Shown here: positions 16,307-25,153 of the stretch, in pieces
How positions within the stretch are numbered: the stretch's first letter is position 1
Layout of the letters: every line of letters begins with the position of its first letter
Assembly: GCA_944390285.1 (NCBI GenBank)
Contig: CALXPN010000009.1
Coordinates: 1-48,078, forward strand
DNA: 48,078 bases
Direction: 5' to 3'
From: an uncultured Clostridia bacterium
GTDB lineage: Bacteria > Bacillota > Clostridia > TANB77 > CAG-508
Notes under the pieces: generated by a model
What the model was told of the DNA's origin: nothing
Databases searched by the model: none
Seen by the model: only the letters and a program-made list of their open reading frames with translations
Position numbers and translations under genes: made by a program

Positions 16307-17281
16307 TTGAAAAAGAAAATAGTAGCTTTTATAAGTTTTTTTATATTAATAGTGATAATGTGTATAGTAGTAATGTTTTTTAAAACAGAATCTATTATAA
16401 AAAATGATGAAAAAATTCAAATAGTAGCAACACTTTTTCCACAATATGATTTTGCGAGTAAAATTGTAGGAGATAAAGCAGATGTTAAATTATTATTAGA
16501 TTCTGGAATAGAAGCACATAATTATGAACCAACAGCAAAAGACATGATTACAATTTTAAATAATAGTGATATATTTTTATTTAATGGAATAGAACTTGAG
16601 CCATGGACTGAAAATATTGTAGAAAATTTAAAAAATACTAATTGTGATATTGTAAATGTTTCTGAAAATATTGAATTAATTAAGATAGAAGATTTTGAAA
16701 AAAGACATATAAATAGTGAGATTTTAAATGAAGAACATGAAGAAGAACATAATGGACATGAGGAAATATATGATGAGCATATTTGGATGAATCCAGAAAA
16801 TGCAATAATAATGATAGATAATATTTTAGAAGAACTTTGTAAATTAGATTCAGAAAATTCAGTATATTACAAAAATAATGCAGAAAAATATAAAGCGCAA
16901 ATTTTACAGTTAGATGAAGAATTAAAAAATGTAGTAGATAGTGCACAAAGAAAAGAAATTGCAGTTGGAGGAGAATTTGCATATGCATATTTAATAGATG
17001 CATATAATATAAACTTTGTAAGTGTTTATAATAATTGTGGAGAAGGTGAAGATCCAAGTATAGCAAAAGTAAAATCTGTAATAGATTATATAAATAAATA
17101 TAATATACCAGTTGTATATTATGAAGAATTAACAGAAGGAACTGTTGCTAAAATGATAGCTGAAGAAACAAAAGCTAAACCTATGGTATTATATTCAATA
17201 CACAATGGAAATCCAGAAGATGATTCATATATATCACTTATGGAAAAAAATATAGAAGCTTTAAAAGAAGGTTTAAAATAA
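16307..17281 (+). CDS. znuA: Zinc/manganese ABC transporter substrate-binding protein
   Basis: A cluster A-I metal-binding protein. After an N-terminal hydrophobic anchor (residues 5-25) come the expected ligands: H71 in EAHNYEP and H158 in DEHIWMNP, just after a His/acid-rich loop (EEHEEEHNGHEE) typical of zinc importers. The third ligand is E223 in AVGGEFAYAYL, where zinc proteins usually have His and manganese proteins such as PsaA have Glu, so metal specificity is mixed. The Cys in VIMC is a poor lipobox, so anchoring by the hydrophobic segment is also possible. TTG start 8 bases after AAAGAGG. First gene of the importer operon. Confidence 0.87.
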   Translation: MKKKIVAFISFFILIVIMCIVVMFFKTESIIKNDEKIQIVATLFPQYDFASKIVGDKADVKLLLDSGIEAHNYEPTAKDMITILNNSDIFLFNGIELEPWTENIVENLKNTNCDIVNVSENIELIKIEDFEKRHINSEILNEEHEEEHNGHEEIYDEHIWMNPENAIIMIDNILEELCKLDSENSVYYKNNAEKYKAQILQLDEELKNVVDSAQRKEIAVGGEFAYAYLIDAYNINFVSVYNNCGEGEDPSIAKVKSVIDYINKYNIPVVYYEELTEGTVAKMIAEETKAKPMVLYSIHNGNPEDDSYISLMEKNIEALKEGLK

Positions 17282-17310
17282 ATATAGATAATATGGAAAG
17301 GACTATTAAA

Positions 17311-17973
17311 ATGACAATTTTAGAAGTTGAGAACTTAGAAGTATCTTATTCAAATCATGTTGCTCTTAAAAATATTAATTTTAAGATTCAAGAAGGAGAA
17401 TATGTTTGTTTAGTTGGTGAAAATGGTTCAGGAAAAAGTACTTTAGTAAAAACAATAGTAGGACTTTTAAAACCAGATGAAGGTAAAATAAATTTAAATA
17501 TATCTTTAGATGAAGTAGCTTATTTATCTCAAACCAATCTTAAAGATTTAAATTTTCCAGCAACATCAAAAGAGATAATAATGTCAGGAGTTCAAAAACA
17601 TAAAACTTTACCATTTTATACAAAAAATGATAAAAAAGCTTATGAAGAGGTAGTAAAAAAATTAAAAATAGAAGAACTTCAAAATAGAAGAATAGGAGAT
17701 TTATCTGGAGGGCAAAAACAAAGAGTATTAATTGCAAGAGCACTTATTAGAAATCCTAAACTTTTAATATTAGATGAACCAACAACAGGACTTGATTACA
17801 ATATAACTAGGGAATTATATCAAATATTAGATAATTTGAATAAAGAACATAAAATGACTATAATAATGGCAACTCATGATATAGATGAGTTAAATGAAGT
17901 AAAACCAAGAATTATATGTTTAGCAAGAGAAATAAAATATGATGGAAATATAGAAGGGTGGAAAGGTTTTTAA
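17311..17973 (+). CDS. znuC: Metal ABC transporter ATP-binding protein
   Basis: The ATPase of the importer. Walker A is GENGSGKST, the signature LSGGQKQRVLIARAL, Walker B LLILDEPTTGLD, and the switch His is in MATHD. The 220 residues fit the family. I use the ATG at 17,311, with GGAAAGGA 8 bases upstream, over an in-frame ATG at 17,293 that precedes that site. It lies between the binding protein and the permease. Confidence 0.92.
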   Translation: MTILEVENLEVSYSNHVALKNINFKIQEGEYVCLVGENGSGKSTLVKTIVGLLKPDEGKINLNISLDEVAYLSQTNLKDLNFPATSKEIIMSGVQKHKTLPFYTKNDKKAYEEVVKKLKIEELQNRRIGDLSGGQKQRVLIARALIRNPKLLILDEPTTGLDYNITRELYQILDNLNKEHKMTIIMATHDIDELNEVKPRIICLAREIKYDGNIEGWKGF

Positions 17974-17974
17974 G

Positions 17975-18790
17975 ATGAGCGAAATATTGAATTTATTATC
18001 ATATACATTTATGCAAAGAGCTATACTTTGTGGTATAGCAATATCTTTTTCAGCAGCATTAATTGGAGTGATTTTAACTTTAAAAAATTATTCAATGATA
18101 GGACATGGACTTGGAGAAGTAGGATTTGCTGCTCTTGCACTTGCTATGGCATTAAATCTTCCACCAATTGGAGTTGCAATTCCAATTGTTATAATTTCAG
18201 CAATAATTATAATGTTTATAAGCCAAAAAAAAGGAGAATCAGCAGATATAATTATTGCACTTGTTGCAACAGGAGCATTAGCTATAGGTGTTATAATAAC
18301 ATCTGCTACAAGTGGTTTTGGAACAGATACATATAACTACATGTTTGGTAGTATACTTGCTATGACACAAAGTGATGTTATTTTAAGTGTAATTATAACA
18401 GTTTTATCTATAGGAATTTATTTAGTATTTTATAATAGATTATTTTTAGTCACATTTGATGAAAAATATGCAAAAGCATCAGGAATAAGTGTAACTTTTT
18501 ATCAATTCTTAATAGCATTAATTACAGCTTTAGTAGTTGTTGTTGGAATGAGAATGATGGGAACAATGCTAATATCAAGTTTAATTGTTTTTCCTGCAAT
18601 AATTGCAAAAAAATTTACAACAAGTTTCAAAGGTTTAGTTGTAATGTCTGTTATAACTTCAATATTATGTTTTTTAATAGGTATATTTACTTCATTTTTC
18701 TTAAATATGCCTACAGGTGCAGGAATAGTATTAGTATATTTAGTATTATTAGTTATAAGTACAATATGTTGCAAGTTAGCTAAAATTTAA
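17975..18790 (+). CDS. znuB: Metal ABC transporter permease
   Basis: A 271-residue membrane protein of the ABC-3 family with about eight hydrophobic segments. Typical motifs: LIGVILTLKNYSMIGHGLGE near the start, and VVVGMRMMGTMLISSLIVFPA in the second half. The start is one base after the ATPase stop, consistent with coupled translation. Confidence 0.92.
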   Translation: MSEILNLLSYTFMQRAILCGIAISFSAALIGVILTLKNYSMIGHGLGEVGFAALALAMALNLPPIGVAIPIVIISAIIIMFISQKKGESADIIIALVATGALAIGVIITSATSGFGTDTYNYMFGSILAMTQSDVILSVIITVLSIGIYLVFYNRLFLVTFDEKYAKASGISVTFYQFLIALITALVVVVGMRMMGTMLISSLIVFPAIIAKKFTTSFKGLVVMSVITSILCFLIGIFTSFFLNMPTGAGIVLVYLVLLVISTICCKLAKI

Positions 18791-18810
18791 AATATAAAGG
18801 AGGTTATTGT

Positions 18811-19797
18811 ATGATACCAGCAAAATTAAAAAAAGGTGATGAGGTAAGAGTTATTGCTCCATCAAGAAGTATGGTAATTTTAGGAGAGGATTGCAAAAAA
18901 ATAGCAACCGAAAGATTAGAAGCTTTAGGATTAAAAGTAACTTTTGGGAAATATGTTATGGAAGCAGATAGTGATTATTTATGTACATCAGTTGAACATA
19001 GAGTAGAAGATTTAAATGAAGCATTTAAAGATAAAAATGTAAAAGCAATATTAACAGTAATAGGTGGATTTAATTCTAATCAAATGTTAGATTATATAGA
19101 TTATGAAGCAATAAAAGAAAATCCTAAAATCTTTTGTGGATTTTCAGATATAACAGCTCTTTCAAATTCAATATATGCAAAAACAGGATTAGTTACATAT
19201 TCAGGACCACATTATTCAAGTTTTGGAATGCTTAAAGGTTTTGAATATACATTAGAATATTTCAAAAAAATGTTTTTTGAAGATAAAGAAATTGAAATTA
19301 AATCTTCAAAAGAGTGGAGTGATGATGCTTGGTTTATAGATCAAGAAAATAGAGAATTTATTAAAAATGATGGAATGTTTGTAATAAATGAGGGAGAAGC
19401 AGAAGGAGAAATTGTTGGTGGAAATCTTTGTACTTTAAATTTATTACAAGGTACAGAATATATGCCAAATATAGAAAATAAAATTTTATTTTTAGAAGAT
19501 GATGATATGGCAGGAAAAATATATTTAATGGAATTTGATAGAAATCTTCAATCTTTAATTCATATGCCAGAATTTAAAACAGTAAAAGCATTAGTTCTTG
19601 GAAGATCACAAAAAGCTACAGATATGACAAAGGAAAAATGGATTAAACTTATAAAAAATAAACCAGAACTTGCAAATATTCCTGTAATTGCAGGGGTTGA
19701 TTTTGGACATTCTACTCCAATAATTACATTCCCAATTGGAGGAAATGCAAGACTAAAAGCAAAAGATAATAATATAGAATTATATATAAAAGGATAG
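18811..19797 (+). CDS. LD-carboxypeptidase (peptidase S66, MccF-like)
   Basis: A cytoplasmic serine peptidase of family S66, which trims the terminal D-Ala from muropeptide tetrapeptides or, in MccF, inactivates microcin C. The nucleophile is S112 in CGFSDITAL, the oxyanion region is SGPHYSSFG, the catalytic Glu is in LFLEDDD and the His in GVDFGHSTPIITFPIGG. Length 328 is typical. GGAGG precedes the ATG. Role in wall recycling versus peptide-antibiotic immunity cannot be told apart. Confidence 0.88.
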   Translation: MIPAKLKKGDEVRVIAPSRSMVILGEDCKKIATERLEALGLKVTFGKYVMEADSDYLCTSVEHRVEDLNEAFKDKNVKAILTVIGGFNSNQMLDYIDYEAIKENPKIFCGFSDITALSNSIYAKTGLVTYSGPHYSSFGMLKGFEYTLEYFKKMFFEDKEIEIKSSKEWSDDAWFIDQENREFIKNDGMFVINEGEAEGEIVGGNLCTLNLLQGTEYMPNIENKILFLEDDDMAGKIYLMEFDRNLQSLIHMPEFKTVKALVLGRSQKATDMTKEKWIKLIKNKPELANIPVIAGVDFGHSTPIITFPIGGNARLKAKDNNIELYIKG

Positions 19798-19811
19798 AAA
19801 ATAATATAAAT

Positions 19812-20255
19812 ATGGATATAGTAAAATCAGAAAAAAATAAGGAATTTGAATTTGAAGTAATAGGTGATATAAAAGGAAAGGCAAGACCAAGAGTAAATAC
19901 ATATACTTGCCAAGTTTATACACCAAATAATACTAAAGATTATGAAAATTTAGTAAAACAATATTTTAAAATACATTATCCAAATTCAGAACCTTTAGAA
20001 AATAGAGTTTTTGTAAAAATAACAGCATATTTTAAGATACCTAAAAATACTTCTAAAAAAGATTTAAAGCTCATAGAAGAAGGTATTTTGAGTCCAACTA
20101 AAAAACCTGATATAGATAATGTAGTAAAAATTGTGCTTGATGCATTAAATAAACTGGCATTTAAAGATGATAATCAAATTACAAAACTCGAAGTTGAAAA
20201 ATGCTATACTATGAATAATGAGGAAAAATTGCATATAAAAGTTATGGAATATTAA
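19812..20255 (+). CDS. RusA-family endodeoxyribonuclease
   Basis: A Holliday-junction resolvase of the RusA fold. The RNA/DNA-binding start KGKARPRVNT and the acidic active site KPDIDNVVKIVLDALN (D100, D102) plus AFKDDNQ (D119/D120) are present. The family is common in prophages but many Bacillota carry chromosomal copies; no other phage genes are nearby. At 147 residues it is slightly longer than E. coli RusA. Confidence 0.87.
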   Translation: MDIVKSEKNKEFEFEVIGDIKGKARPRVNTYTCQVYTPNNTKDYENLVKQYFKIHYPNSEPLENRVFVKITAYFKIPKNTSKKDLKLIEEGILSPTKKPDIDNVVKIVLDALNKLAFKDDNQITKLEVEKCYTMNNEEKLHIKVMEY

Positions 20256-20279
20256 TTTTATAATAGTTGTTCTAGTACG

Positions 20280-20323
20280 ACCTCTGAATGAATACACTTA
20301 AACAAAAGTATTCGTTTGGAGGT
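20280..20323 (+). promoter_or_regulatory. 16-bp hairpin covering the spoIIID ribosome binding site
   Basis: Bases 20,280-20,295 pair with 20,308-20,323 without a bulge (13 Watson-Crick and three G-U pairs) around a 12-base loop. The right arm contains the GGAGG at 20,318-20,322. The following sequence is T-rich but interrupted (TTTGCTTTA), so it may be a weak terminator of the rusA transcript, a translation-blocking hairpin, or both. Confidence 0.7.
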
Positions 20324-20332
20324 TTTGCTTTA

Positions 20333-20611
20333 ATGAAAGGTTTATCAATTGAAGAACGTGCAGTAGCAGTTGCACAATATATAATAGAAACAGAAGATAC
20401 AGTAAGAGGAGCAGCAAGGAGATTTGGAATTAGTAAAAGCAGTATACATAAAGATGTAAGCCAACGCTTACTTAAAATAAATTATCCTTTAGCAATGGAG
20501 GTGAGAAAGGTTCTAGATAAAAATAAAGCAGAAAGACATATACGTGGTGGAATGGCAACAAAATTAAAATATGAACATATGTCTGAAGAAAAATATAAGA
20601 GAAAAATATAA
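20333..20611 (+). CDS. spoIIID: Sporulation transcriptional regulator SpoIIID
   Basis: A small mother-cell DNA-binding protein that adjusts the sigma-E regulon and helps switch to sigma-K. The 92 residues match the usual length. Motifs: IEERAVAVAQYIIETEDTVR, then the helix-turn-helix AARRFGISKSSIHKDVSQRL, and the basic C-terminal helix KAERHIRGGMATKLKY. I use the ATG at 20,333, which gives the family N-terminus; an in-frame ATG at 20,288 lies inside the hairpin and adds 15 unrelated residues. The binding site is 10 bases away and masked by the hairpin. Confidence 0.95.
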   Translation: MKGLSIEERAVAVAQYIIETEDTVRGAARRFGISKSSIHKDVSQRLLKINYPLAMEVRKVLDKNKAERHIRGGMATKLKYEHMSEEKYKRKI

Positions 20612-20765
20612 TAATAGATAAAACTGAAATATTTAATATACAAAAGATAGAAAGAATTTTACATTATTGTAATAAATATGTAATCTAAATGATAAATAAC
20701 CATTTTCAATTTATGAACGCCTTGAAAATAGAGAGATACATGGAAACTGACTGGTAATACGGCTT

Positions 20766-20794
20766 TTGACTTTTTAGTATATCCGTGATATAAA
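20766..20794 (+). promoter_or_regulatory. veg promoter
   Basis: TTGACT and TATAAA are 17 bases apart, 47 bases before the ATG. A strong vegetative promoter is expected, since veg in Bacillus has a well-known one. The 150 bases between spoIIID and this site hold only a short hairpin (ATTTTCAA / TTGAAAAT, 20,702-20,729) of unknown role. Confidence 0.7.
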
Positions 20795-20841
20795 AAATTC
20801 ATCGAAATTAACGAAGAATTTAAGAAGTAGGTGATTTGAAA

Positions 20842-21168
20842 ATGGGAATTTACAGATCTGACATAGCAGACTTAAGAAAAAATATTAAGGAAAACATAGG
20901 ACAAAAAATAATTATAAAGGAGTCACCAGGAAAAAGAAGTAAACCACAAGAAAAATCTGCAATAATAGAAAATGTTTATAACAGTTATTTTAGAGTAAAA
21001 TTTGAAGATGTAGATAGAGTGGGATCATATAATTATACAGATTTATTTACTAGATCTGTTGAAGTAAGTATGTATAATGGTGCAACATATGAACCATTAG
21101 TACAGCCACAATTAGAAATAAAAAAGCCTAAAGCTCAAGAGGCAATAACAACAGCACAAAATTCCTAA
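20842..21168 (+). CDS. veg: Veg protein
   Basis: Veg is a small, abundant Firmicutes protein linked in Bacillus to biofilm formation and spore outgrowth. The conserved block runs IADLRKNIKENIGQKI, SPGKRSKPQEKSAIIENVY, YFRVKFED and YNYTDLFTRSVE. The C-terminus (residues about 85-108) is a longer variable tail than in B. subtilis Veg. AGGTGA lies 7 bases before the ATG. Its stop codon is part of the terminator stem. Confidence 0.93.
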   Translation: MGIYRSDIADLRKNIKENIGQKIIIKESPGKRSKPQEKSAIIENVYNSYFRVKFEDVDRVGSYNYTDLFTRSVEVSMYNGATYEPLVQPQLEIKKPKAQEAITTAQNS

Positions 21169-21189
21169 TTTTTTAGGAATTTTTTTTTA
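21158..21189 (+). terminator. Terminator overlapping the veg stop codon
   Basis: AAAATTCCTAA pairs with TTAGGAATTTT around a TTTT loop, followed by a T run. The TAA of veg is inside the left arm. Confidence 0.88.
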
Positions 21190-21240
21190 TTTTCCTCATA
21201 TAAATGGTATAAATAGATATCATTTAAGGAGGATTTTTTT

Positions 21241-22716
21241 ATGGAGAAAAATACAGTTGTTATAAATAAAAAAACAGCAAGTAATACAAAAAAAATTGAA
21301 GTAAGTGGAGATATAATAGTACCAGATATAAAGCCAGATATAGTGAGTATTATAGATACAAATGGAATAGCTTATATTTATAAAGAAGAAATAAGTAGTG
21401 GACGAATTAGGGTAGATGGAAATATAGATGCATATGTTATTTATTTATCAGATAGTGGTGAAACAAGAAGTATTCAAACAACTTTAAATTTAATTGAAAG
21501 TATAGAAGATAGCAATATAACTGAAAAATCTTTTTCTAAAGAAAAAGTTTCTTTAGAAAATATAGAAGCAAAGGTTTTAAATGAAAGAAAAATATCTATA
21601 AAAGCAAATGTAATAATAAAAAGTGAAGTTTATGAAAAAAGTGAAATAGAAATAATTAGTGATTTTAATGAAATAGAAAATGTGCAGAAACTAAAAGAAA
21701 AACTAGAAATAAAATCTATATTAGGGAGAAATAAAACTAAAACTTCTATTAAGGAAGATTTGCAAGTAGATAGTGGTTATGATATTTCTGAAATTTTAAA
21801 AGTTTCAATAGATGTTTCAAATTTTGAAAATAAAATTAGTTTTAATAAAGTTTTAGCAAAAGCTGATGCAAATGTAAAAGTACTTTTTTTAGCAGAAGAT
21901 GGAAGAATAGGAATAGCAAGTTCTACTATACCAATTATGAGTTTTATAGATATGGAGAAAATTACTGATAAGAATATTTGTACAGTAGATTATAGTATAA
22001 GAAATACTCTTTTTAAAGTTAATTCAAAAGAGATGCATTCTATTTCATGTCAGATAGAATTTGAGGTTTCTTGTGAAGCTTATGAAAATAAGGTAATTGA
22101 AGTGATACAAGATATGTATGGAATAAAAAATGATATTACTTTTACAAAAAAAGATATAGAAGTGCAAATTAATTCTAAAGAAAGTTTAGAAGAGGTAGGT
22201 GTGAATGAAAGAGTAACTGTTGAAGATATTTTAAATGTTTATGATGTAGATATTATGCCAAAGCTTGTAAATACAAGTAAATCTGGAAGTTTTTACAATC
22301 ATGAATGTGAGCTTATACTTAATATATATTATGAAGCAGATAATAGAAATGGATTAAATGTAAAAAAAGTAAATATACCTTTTATGGTAAAAAATGAAAT
22401 AGAAAATGAATTAGAATTTAATGTTGTGAAAAAGGAATTCACAGTTAGTGGTGAAAATGTGGATACAGATATTACACTTTCTTATAAAAAAAGTAATAAT
22501 AATTTAAAAAAGATTAGTATTATAGATAATATTGAAAGTAAAGAACCAGAAGAGGAAAATGAATATAAAATGTTTATGTATTTTGTAAAACCTGGAGATT
22601 CTGTTTGGAAAATTGCTAAAAAATTTAGAGTATGTATGCAAGATATTATAAGTGTGAATAACTTAGAAAATCCTGATAAAATTAATGTTGGTGATAGGCT
22701 TTATATAGTAAGATAA
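21241..22716 (+). CDS. sipL: SipL-like spore coat morphogenetic protein (DUF3794 plus LysM)
   Basis: SipL tethers the coat to SpoIVA on the forespore in Clostridioides. The N-terminal 430 residues carry repeated DUF3794/SPOCS-type modules (EVSGDIIVPDIKPDIVSIID, later KVSIDVSNFENKISFNKVLA), and the C-terminus is one LysM (YFVKPGDSVWKIAKKF ... INVGDRLYIV), the part that binds SpoIVA. At 491 residues it is close to known SipL. GGAGG lies 8 bases before the ATG. Expression in the mother cell under sigma-E is inferred from the family. yunB follows 26 bases downstream. Confidence 0.88.
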   Translation: MEKNTVVINKKTASNTKKIEVSGDIIVPDIKPDIVSIIDTNGIAYIYKEEISSGRIRVDGNIDAYVIYLSDSGETRSIQTTLNLIESIEDSNITEKSFSKEKVSLENIEAKVLNERKISIKANVIIKSEVYEKSEIEIISDFNEIENVQKLKEKLEIKSILGRNKTKTSIKEDLQVDSGYDISEILKVSIDVSNFENKISFNKVLAKADANVKVLFLAEDGRIGIASSTIPIMSFIDMEKITDKNICTVDYSIRNTLFKVNSKEMHSISCQIEFEVSCEAYENKVIEVIQDMYGIKNDITFTKKDIEVQINSKESLEEVGVNERVTVEDILNVYDVDIMPKLVNTSKSGSFYNHECELILNIYYEADNRNGLNVKKVNIPFMVKNEIENELEFNVVKKEFTVSGENVDTDITLSYKKSNNNLKKISIIDNIESKEPEEENEYKMFMYFVKPGDSVWKIAKKFRVCMQDIISVNNLENPDKINVGDRLYIVR

Positions 22717-22742
22717 AATGGTTAATATAAATTGGAGAAGTG

Positions 22743-23447
22743 ATGTCTGATAAATTATATTCTAGAAGAAGAATAAAATTAATCAATTTAAAGCGAATAA
22801 GAGAAATAAAAAGTTTTAAAATAATTTTATTAATAGCATTTTTTTCTATTGTAATTGTTTTAGCGATTTTCTTAAAAAGTAGTTATCCAGTTTTTAAAGC
22901 TACATGTGAGACTGCAGCTTCATCGAAAGGAGTGAGTATTATTAATGATGAAGTAAATGCTGTTATGAAAGATTATTCTTATGATGATTTAATAAATATT
23001 GAAAAAGATACTCAAGGAAAAATATCTCTTATAAAAGCAGATGTTATAAAATTAAATGAAATTGTAACAAAAATAGTTTCAAATATTCAAGAAGAATTTG
23101 ATAAAATTCCTAGAATAACAGTTTTTATAAATATGGGGTCTGTAAGTGGAATTAGCATGCTAAGAAATTTTGACCCTAAATTTGAAATAGAACTTGAAAG
23201 TGCTGGTAGAATAAGCTCAAATGTAAAAACAGAATTTACATCTGTGGGAATAAATCAAACGCAACATAAAATTTATTTACAGATAGATTCGAGAGTGGGG
23301 ATTCTTACTCCATTTTCTGCTTTTGGAAAAGATATAAAAACAGATGTGTTATTAACAGAAGCAGTTATTGTAGGAGAAGTTCCAGATTCATATTATAATT
23401 TAGATGGTTTAGAAAGCCCAGATGATACTTTTAATTTTATAGAATAA
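22743..23447 (+). CDS. yunB: Sporulation protein YunB
   Basis: YunB is a sigma-E-dependent membrane protein of unknown biochemical role. The sequence has one N-terminal membrane segment (residues about 27-46) and the family blocks FKATCETAASSKGVSIINDE, FINMGSVSGISMLRNFDPKF and DSRVGILTPFSAFGKDIKT. ATG chosen at 22,743, five bases from GGAG; a GTG three bases earlier overlaps the binding site. Likely co-transcribed with sipL. Confidence 0.9.
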   Translation: MSDKLYSRRRIKLINLKRIREIKSFKIILLIAFFSIVIVLAIFLKSSYPVFKATCETAASSKGVSIINDEVNAVMKDYSYDDLINIEKDTQGKISLIKADVIKLNEIVTKIVSNIQEEFDKIPRITVFINMGSVSGISMLRNFDPKFEIELESAGRISSNVKTEFTSVGINQTQHKIYLQIDSRVGILTPFSAFGKDIKTDVLLTEAVIVGEVPDSYYNLDGLESPDDTFNFIE

Positions 23448-23448
23448 T

Positions 23449-23480
23449 AAAAAGCAAAGATTATTAAATCTTTGCTTTTT
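23449..23480. terminator. Bidirectional terminator between yunB and spoVB
   Basis: A perfect 12-bp stem, AAAAAGCAAAGA / TCTTTGCTTTTT, with an 8-base loop. A and T runs on either side make it work on both strands. The spoVB stop codon lies in the loop. Confidence 0.9.
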
Positions 23481-24795
23481 TAAAGTATACAATTCTAATT
23501 ACTTGGAAAAGACTTATTGTAAAATTTAAAACTTCACTAATGTAAATTGAAATTATATATCCTATAACTCCTAATTTTGGAACTGCAAAATAAATAAAAC
23601 TTGTGCTTATTAAAAGATCTAATATATTTATAATCATAACACCTATTTGAGCATCTAAACCTCTTAAAATACTATCTACTACAGTGTCTACATAAATGAA
23701 AGTTGCAAGTGGTGCTAAAATTCGTATGTAAAAGCCAATAGAAGAATCTTTATAAAGCCAAATTCCAAGAATATCGGAAAATATAAATAGGATTATTGTA
23801 AGTAAAAGAGCACAGCCACCTATTAAAAAAAGTAAGAGTCCTGCCATTTGTTTTATTCTTTTGTAATCTTTTTTTGCATTATATCTTGCAAATTCTGGAA
23901 TAAGGAGACTTGCAAAAGATTTTACTAGAATATCTGGAAACATTATAACAGGGAGTGCCATACCGTTTATTATTCCATATTTGCTAAGTGCTTGGTTACA
24001 GTTTATACCACTTTTTTCTAAGCTTGAAGGTATAATTATTTGTTTAAAAGTGGTAAGTCCTGAACGTATATAGGAAGTTATTGCAACAGGAATAGAAATC
24101 CTTAAAATTCTATGTGAATAATTATTGTGTTTTACAAGTTCTACAGAATTGCTATATTTTTGTTTATCAAATAAATAAACAGTATATGTATAAATAAAAG
24201 ATATAATTTCTGAAATTAAATCTCCTAAAATAAGTGCAAAACATGAATATGTAATTCCTTTAGGAAGAAAAATGTTTATAAGATATGCACATACTAAAAC
24301 TTTTGCAACATGTTCTATGAATTGACCAATAGCATTTTTATATATTCTTCTAACTCCTGCAAAATAGCCAGAAAGTGCAGAAGACATACTAATAAGAGGT
24401 AGAGCTAAACATACTAGGTGTATTACAGATTTATCTACTTTATTATGTAAGCATTTTGAAATTATGAAATCTGAATTTACCCAAAATATTAAACTTGTAG
24501 AAACACTTGTAATTAAAGTAATGTAAAGACATCTTTTCATTACTTTTTTTAACGAGCCACTATTATTTAAAGCGAGTTCTTCTGAAATAATACGAGTAAC
24601 TGCAAGATTTATACCAGAAGTTGCAAGAGTAATTCCAAAAAGATATACACTCATAACTAATTGGTATATTCCAACATATTCAGATCCTATTTTTTGTGAG
24701 ATATATGCTGTGAAATATATATCTATTCCTCTAAAAATTAAAGAAGTTATTATTAAAATTGAAGTATTAAAAATAAAGAATTTAAATTTTTTCAA
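23464..24795 (-). CDS. spoVB: Stage V sporulation protein B (MATE/MOP flippase)
   Basis: A polytopic membrane protein of the MOP superfamily, needed for spore cortex and probably a lipid-linked peptidoglycan precursor transporter. The N-terminus FRGIDIYFTAYISQKIGSEY, with YQLVMSVYLFGITLATSGIN, fits SpoVB. About 14 hydrophobic segments and 443 residues are present. TTG start behind AGGAGG. It is one of only two genes on the minus strand. Paralogues such as YtgP are similar, so the exact subfamily is somewhat uncertain. Confidence 0.85.
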   Translation of the reverse strand: MKKFKFFIFNTSILIITSLIFRGIDIYFTAYISQKIGSEYVGIYQLVMSVYLFGITLATSGINLAVTRIISEELALNNSGSLKKVMKRCLYITLITSVSTSLIFWVNSDFIISKCLHNKVDKSVIHLVCLALPLISMSSALSGYFAGVRRIYKNAIGQFIEHVAKVLVCAYLINIFLPKGITYSCFALILGDLISEIISFIYTYTVYLFDKQKYSNSVELVKHNNYSHRILRISIPVAITSYIRSGLTTFKQIIIPSSLEKSGINCNQALSKYGIINGMALPVIMFPDILVKSFASLLIPEFARYNAKKDYKRIKQMAGLLLFLIGGCALLLTIILFIFSDILGIWLYKDSSIGFYIRILAPLATFIYVDTVVDSILRGLDAQIGVMIINILDLLISTSFIYFAVPKLGVIGYIISIYISEVLNFTISLFQVIRIVYFKKAKI

Positions 24796-24863
24796 AGATG
24801 AGCCTCCTAAAGTTTAAAAATATGTCTTATTAAATATATGAAAGATATGGGAAAGTAGAATAA

Positions 24864-24960
24864 TTTAAGAAATTTTATTATTATTTCAATTACTATTTCT
24901 TAAATCGTAAATTCATTTCAGAAATATAAGAATTTATAAAAGCATTTTGATTTAAGAAAT
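24864..24960. repeat. Three copies of TTTAAGAAAT in the polysaccharide-locus upstream region
   Basis: The stretch between spoVB and the glycan operon (24,796-25,153) has no ORF. It holds TTTAAGAAAT at 24,864 and 24,951 and its inverse at 24,895. The last two extend to a perfect 12-bp inverted repeat (24,895-24,906 and 24,949-24,960). These could be regulator sites upstream of the promoter at 25,068. AT richness makes chance possible. Confidence 0.4.
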
Positions 24961-25067
24961 ATGAATTGAAAACAAGTATTTAAAAGAATACAAAAAAAGT
25001 AAATGTTTCAGATTTGTAACAAAAGTAAATTTAATGTAAAAAATTAAATAAAAATGTCGTATAAATA

Positions 25068-25096
25068 TTGAATCCGTATATAGCATATGTTATAAT
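25068..25096 (+). promoter_or_regulatory. Main promoter of the polysaccharide operon
   Basis: TTGAAT and a perfect TATAAT are 17 bases apart, 57 bases before the first gene. No terminator is seen until 40,799, so a very long transcript is possible. Confidence 0.75.
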
Positions 25097-25153
25097 TAGC
25101 ATGATTGTACTAAAAAGGTAGACTAAAATGATGCAAAAATATTGGGGGTAAAA

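Noticed and set aside
16680..17066. Antisense ORF within the metal-binding protein gene
   Set aside because: It is a shadow of the AT-rich sense gene, giving a Leu/His-rich product without family features.
18028..18336. Alternative-frame ORF within the permease gene
   Set aside because: Cys/Asn/Tyr-rich nonsense composition, and it lies wholly inside the well-supported permease.
19812..20255. Prophage, based on the RusA resolvase
   Set aside because: No other phage gene surrounds it; neighbours are housekeeping and sporulation genes.
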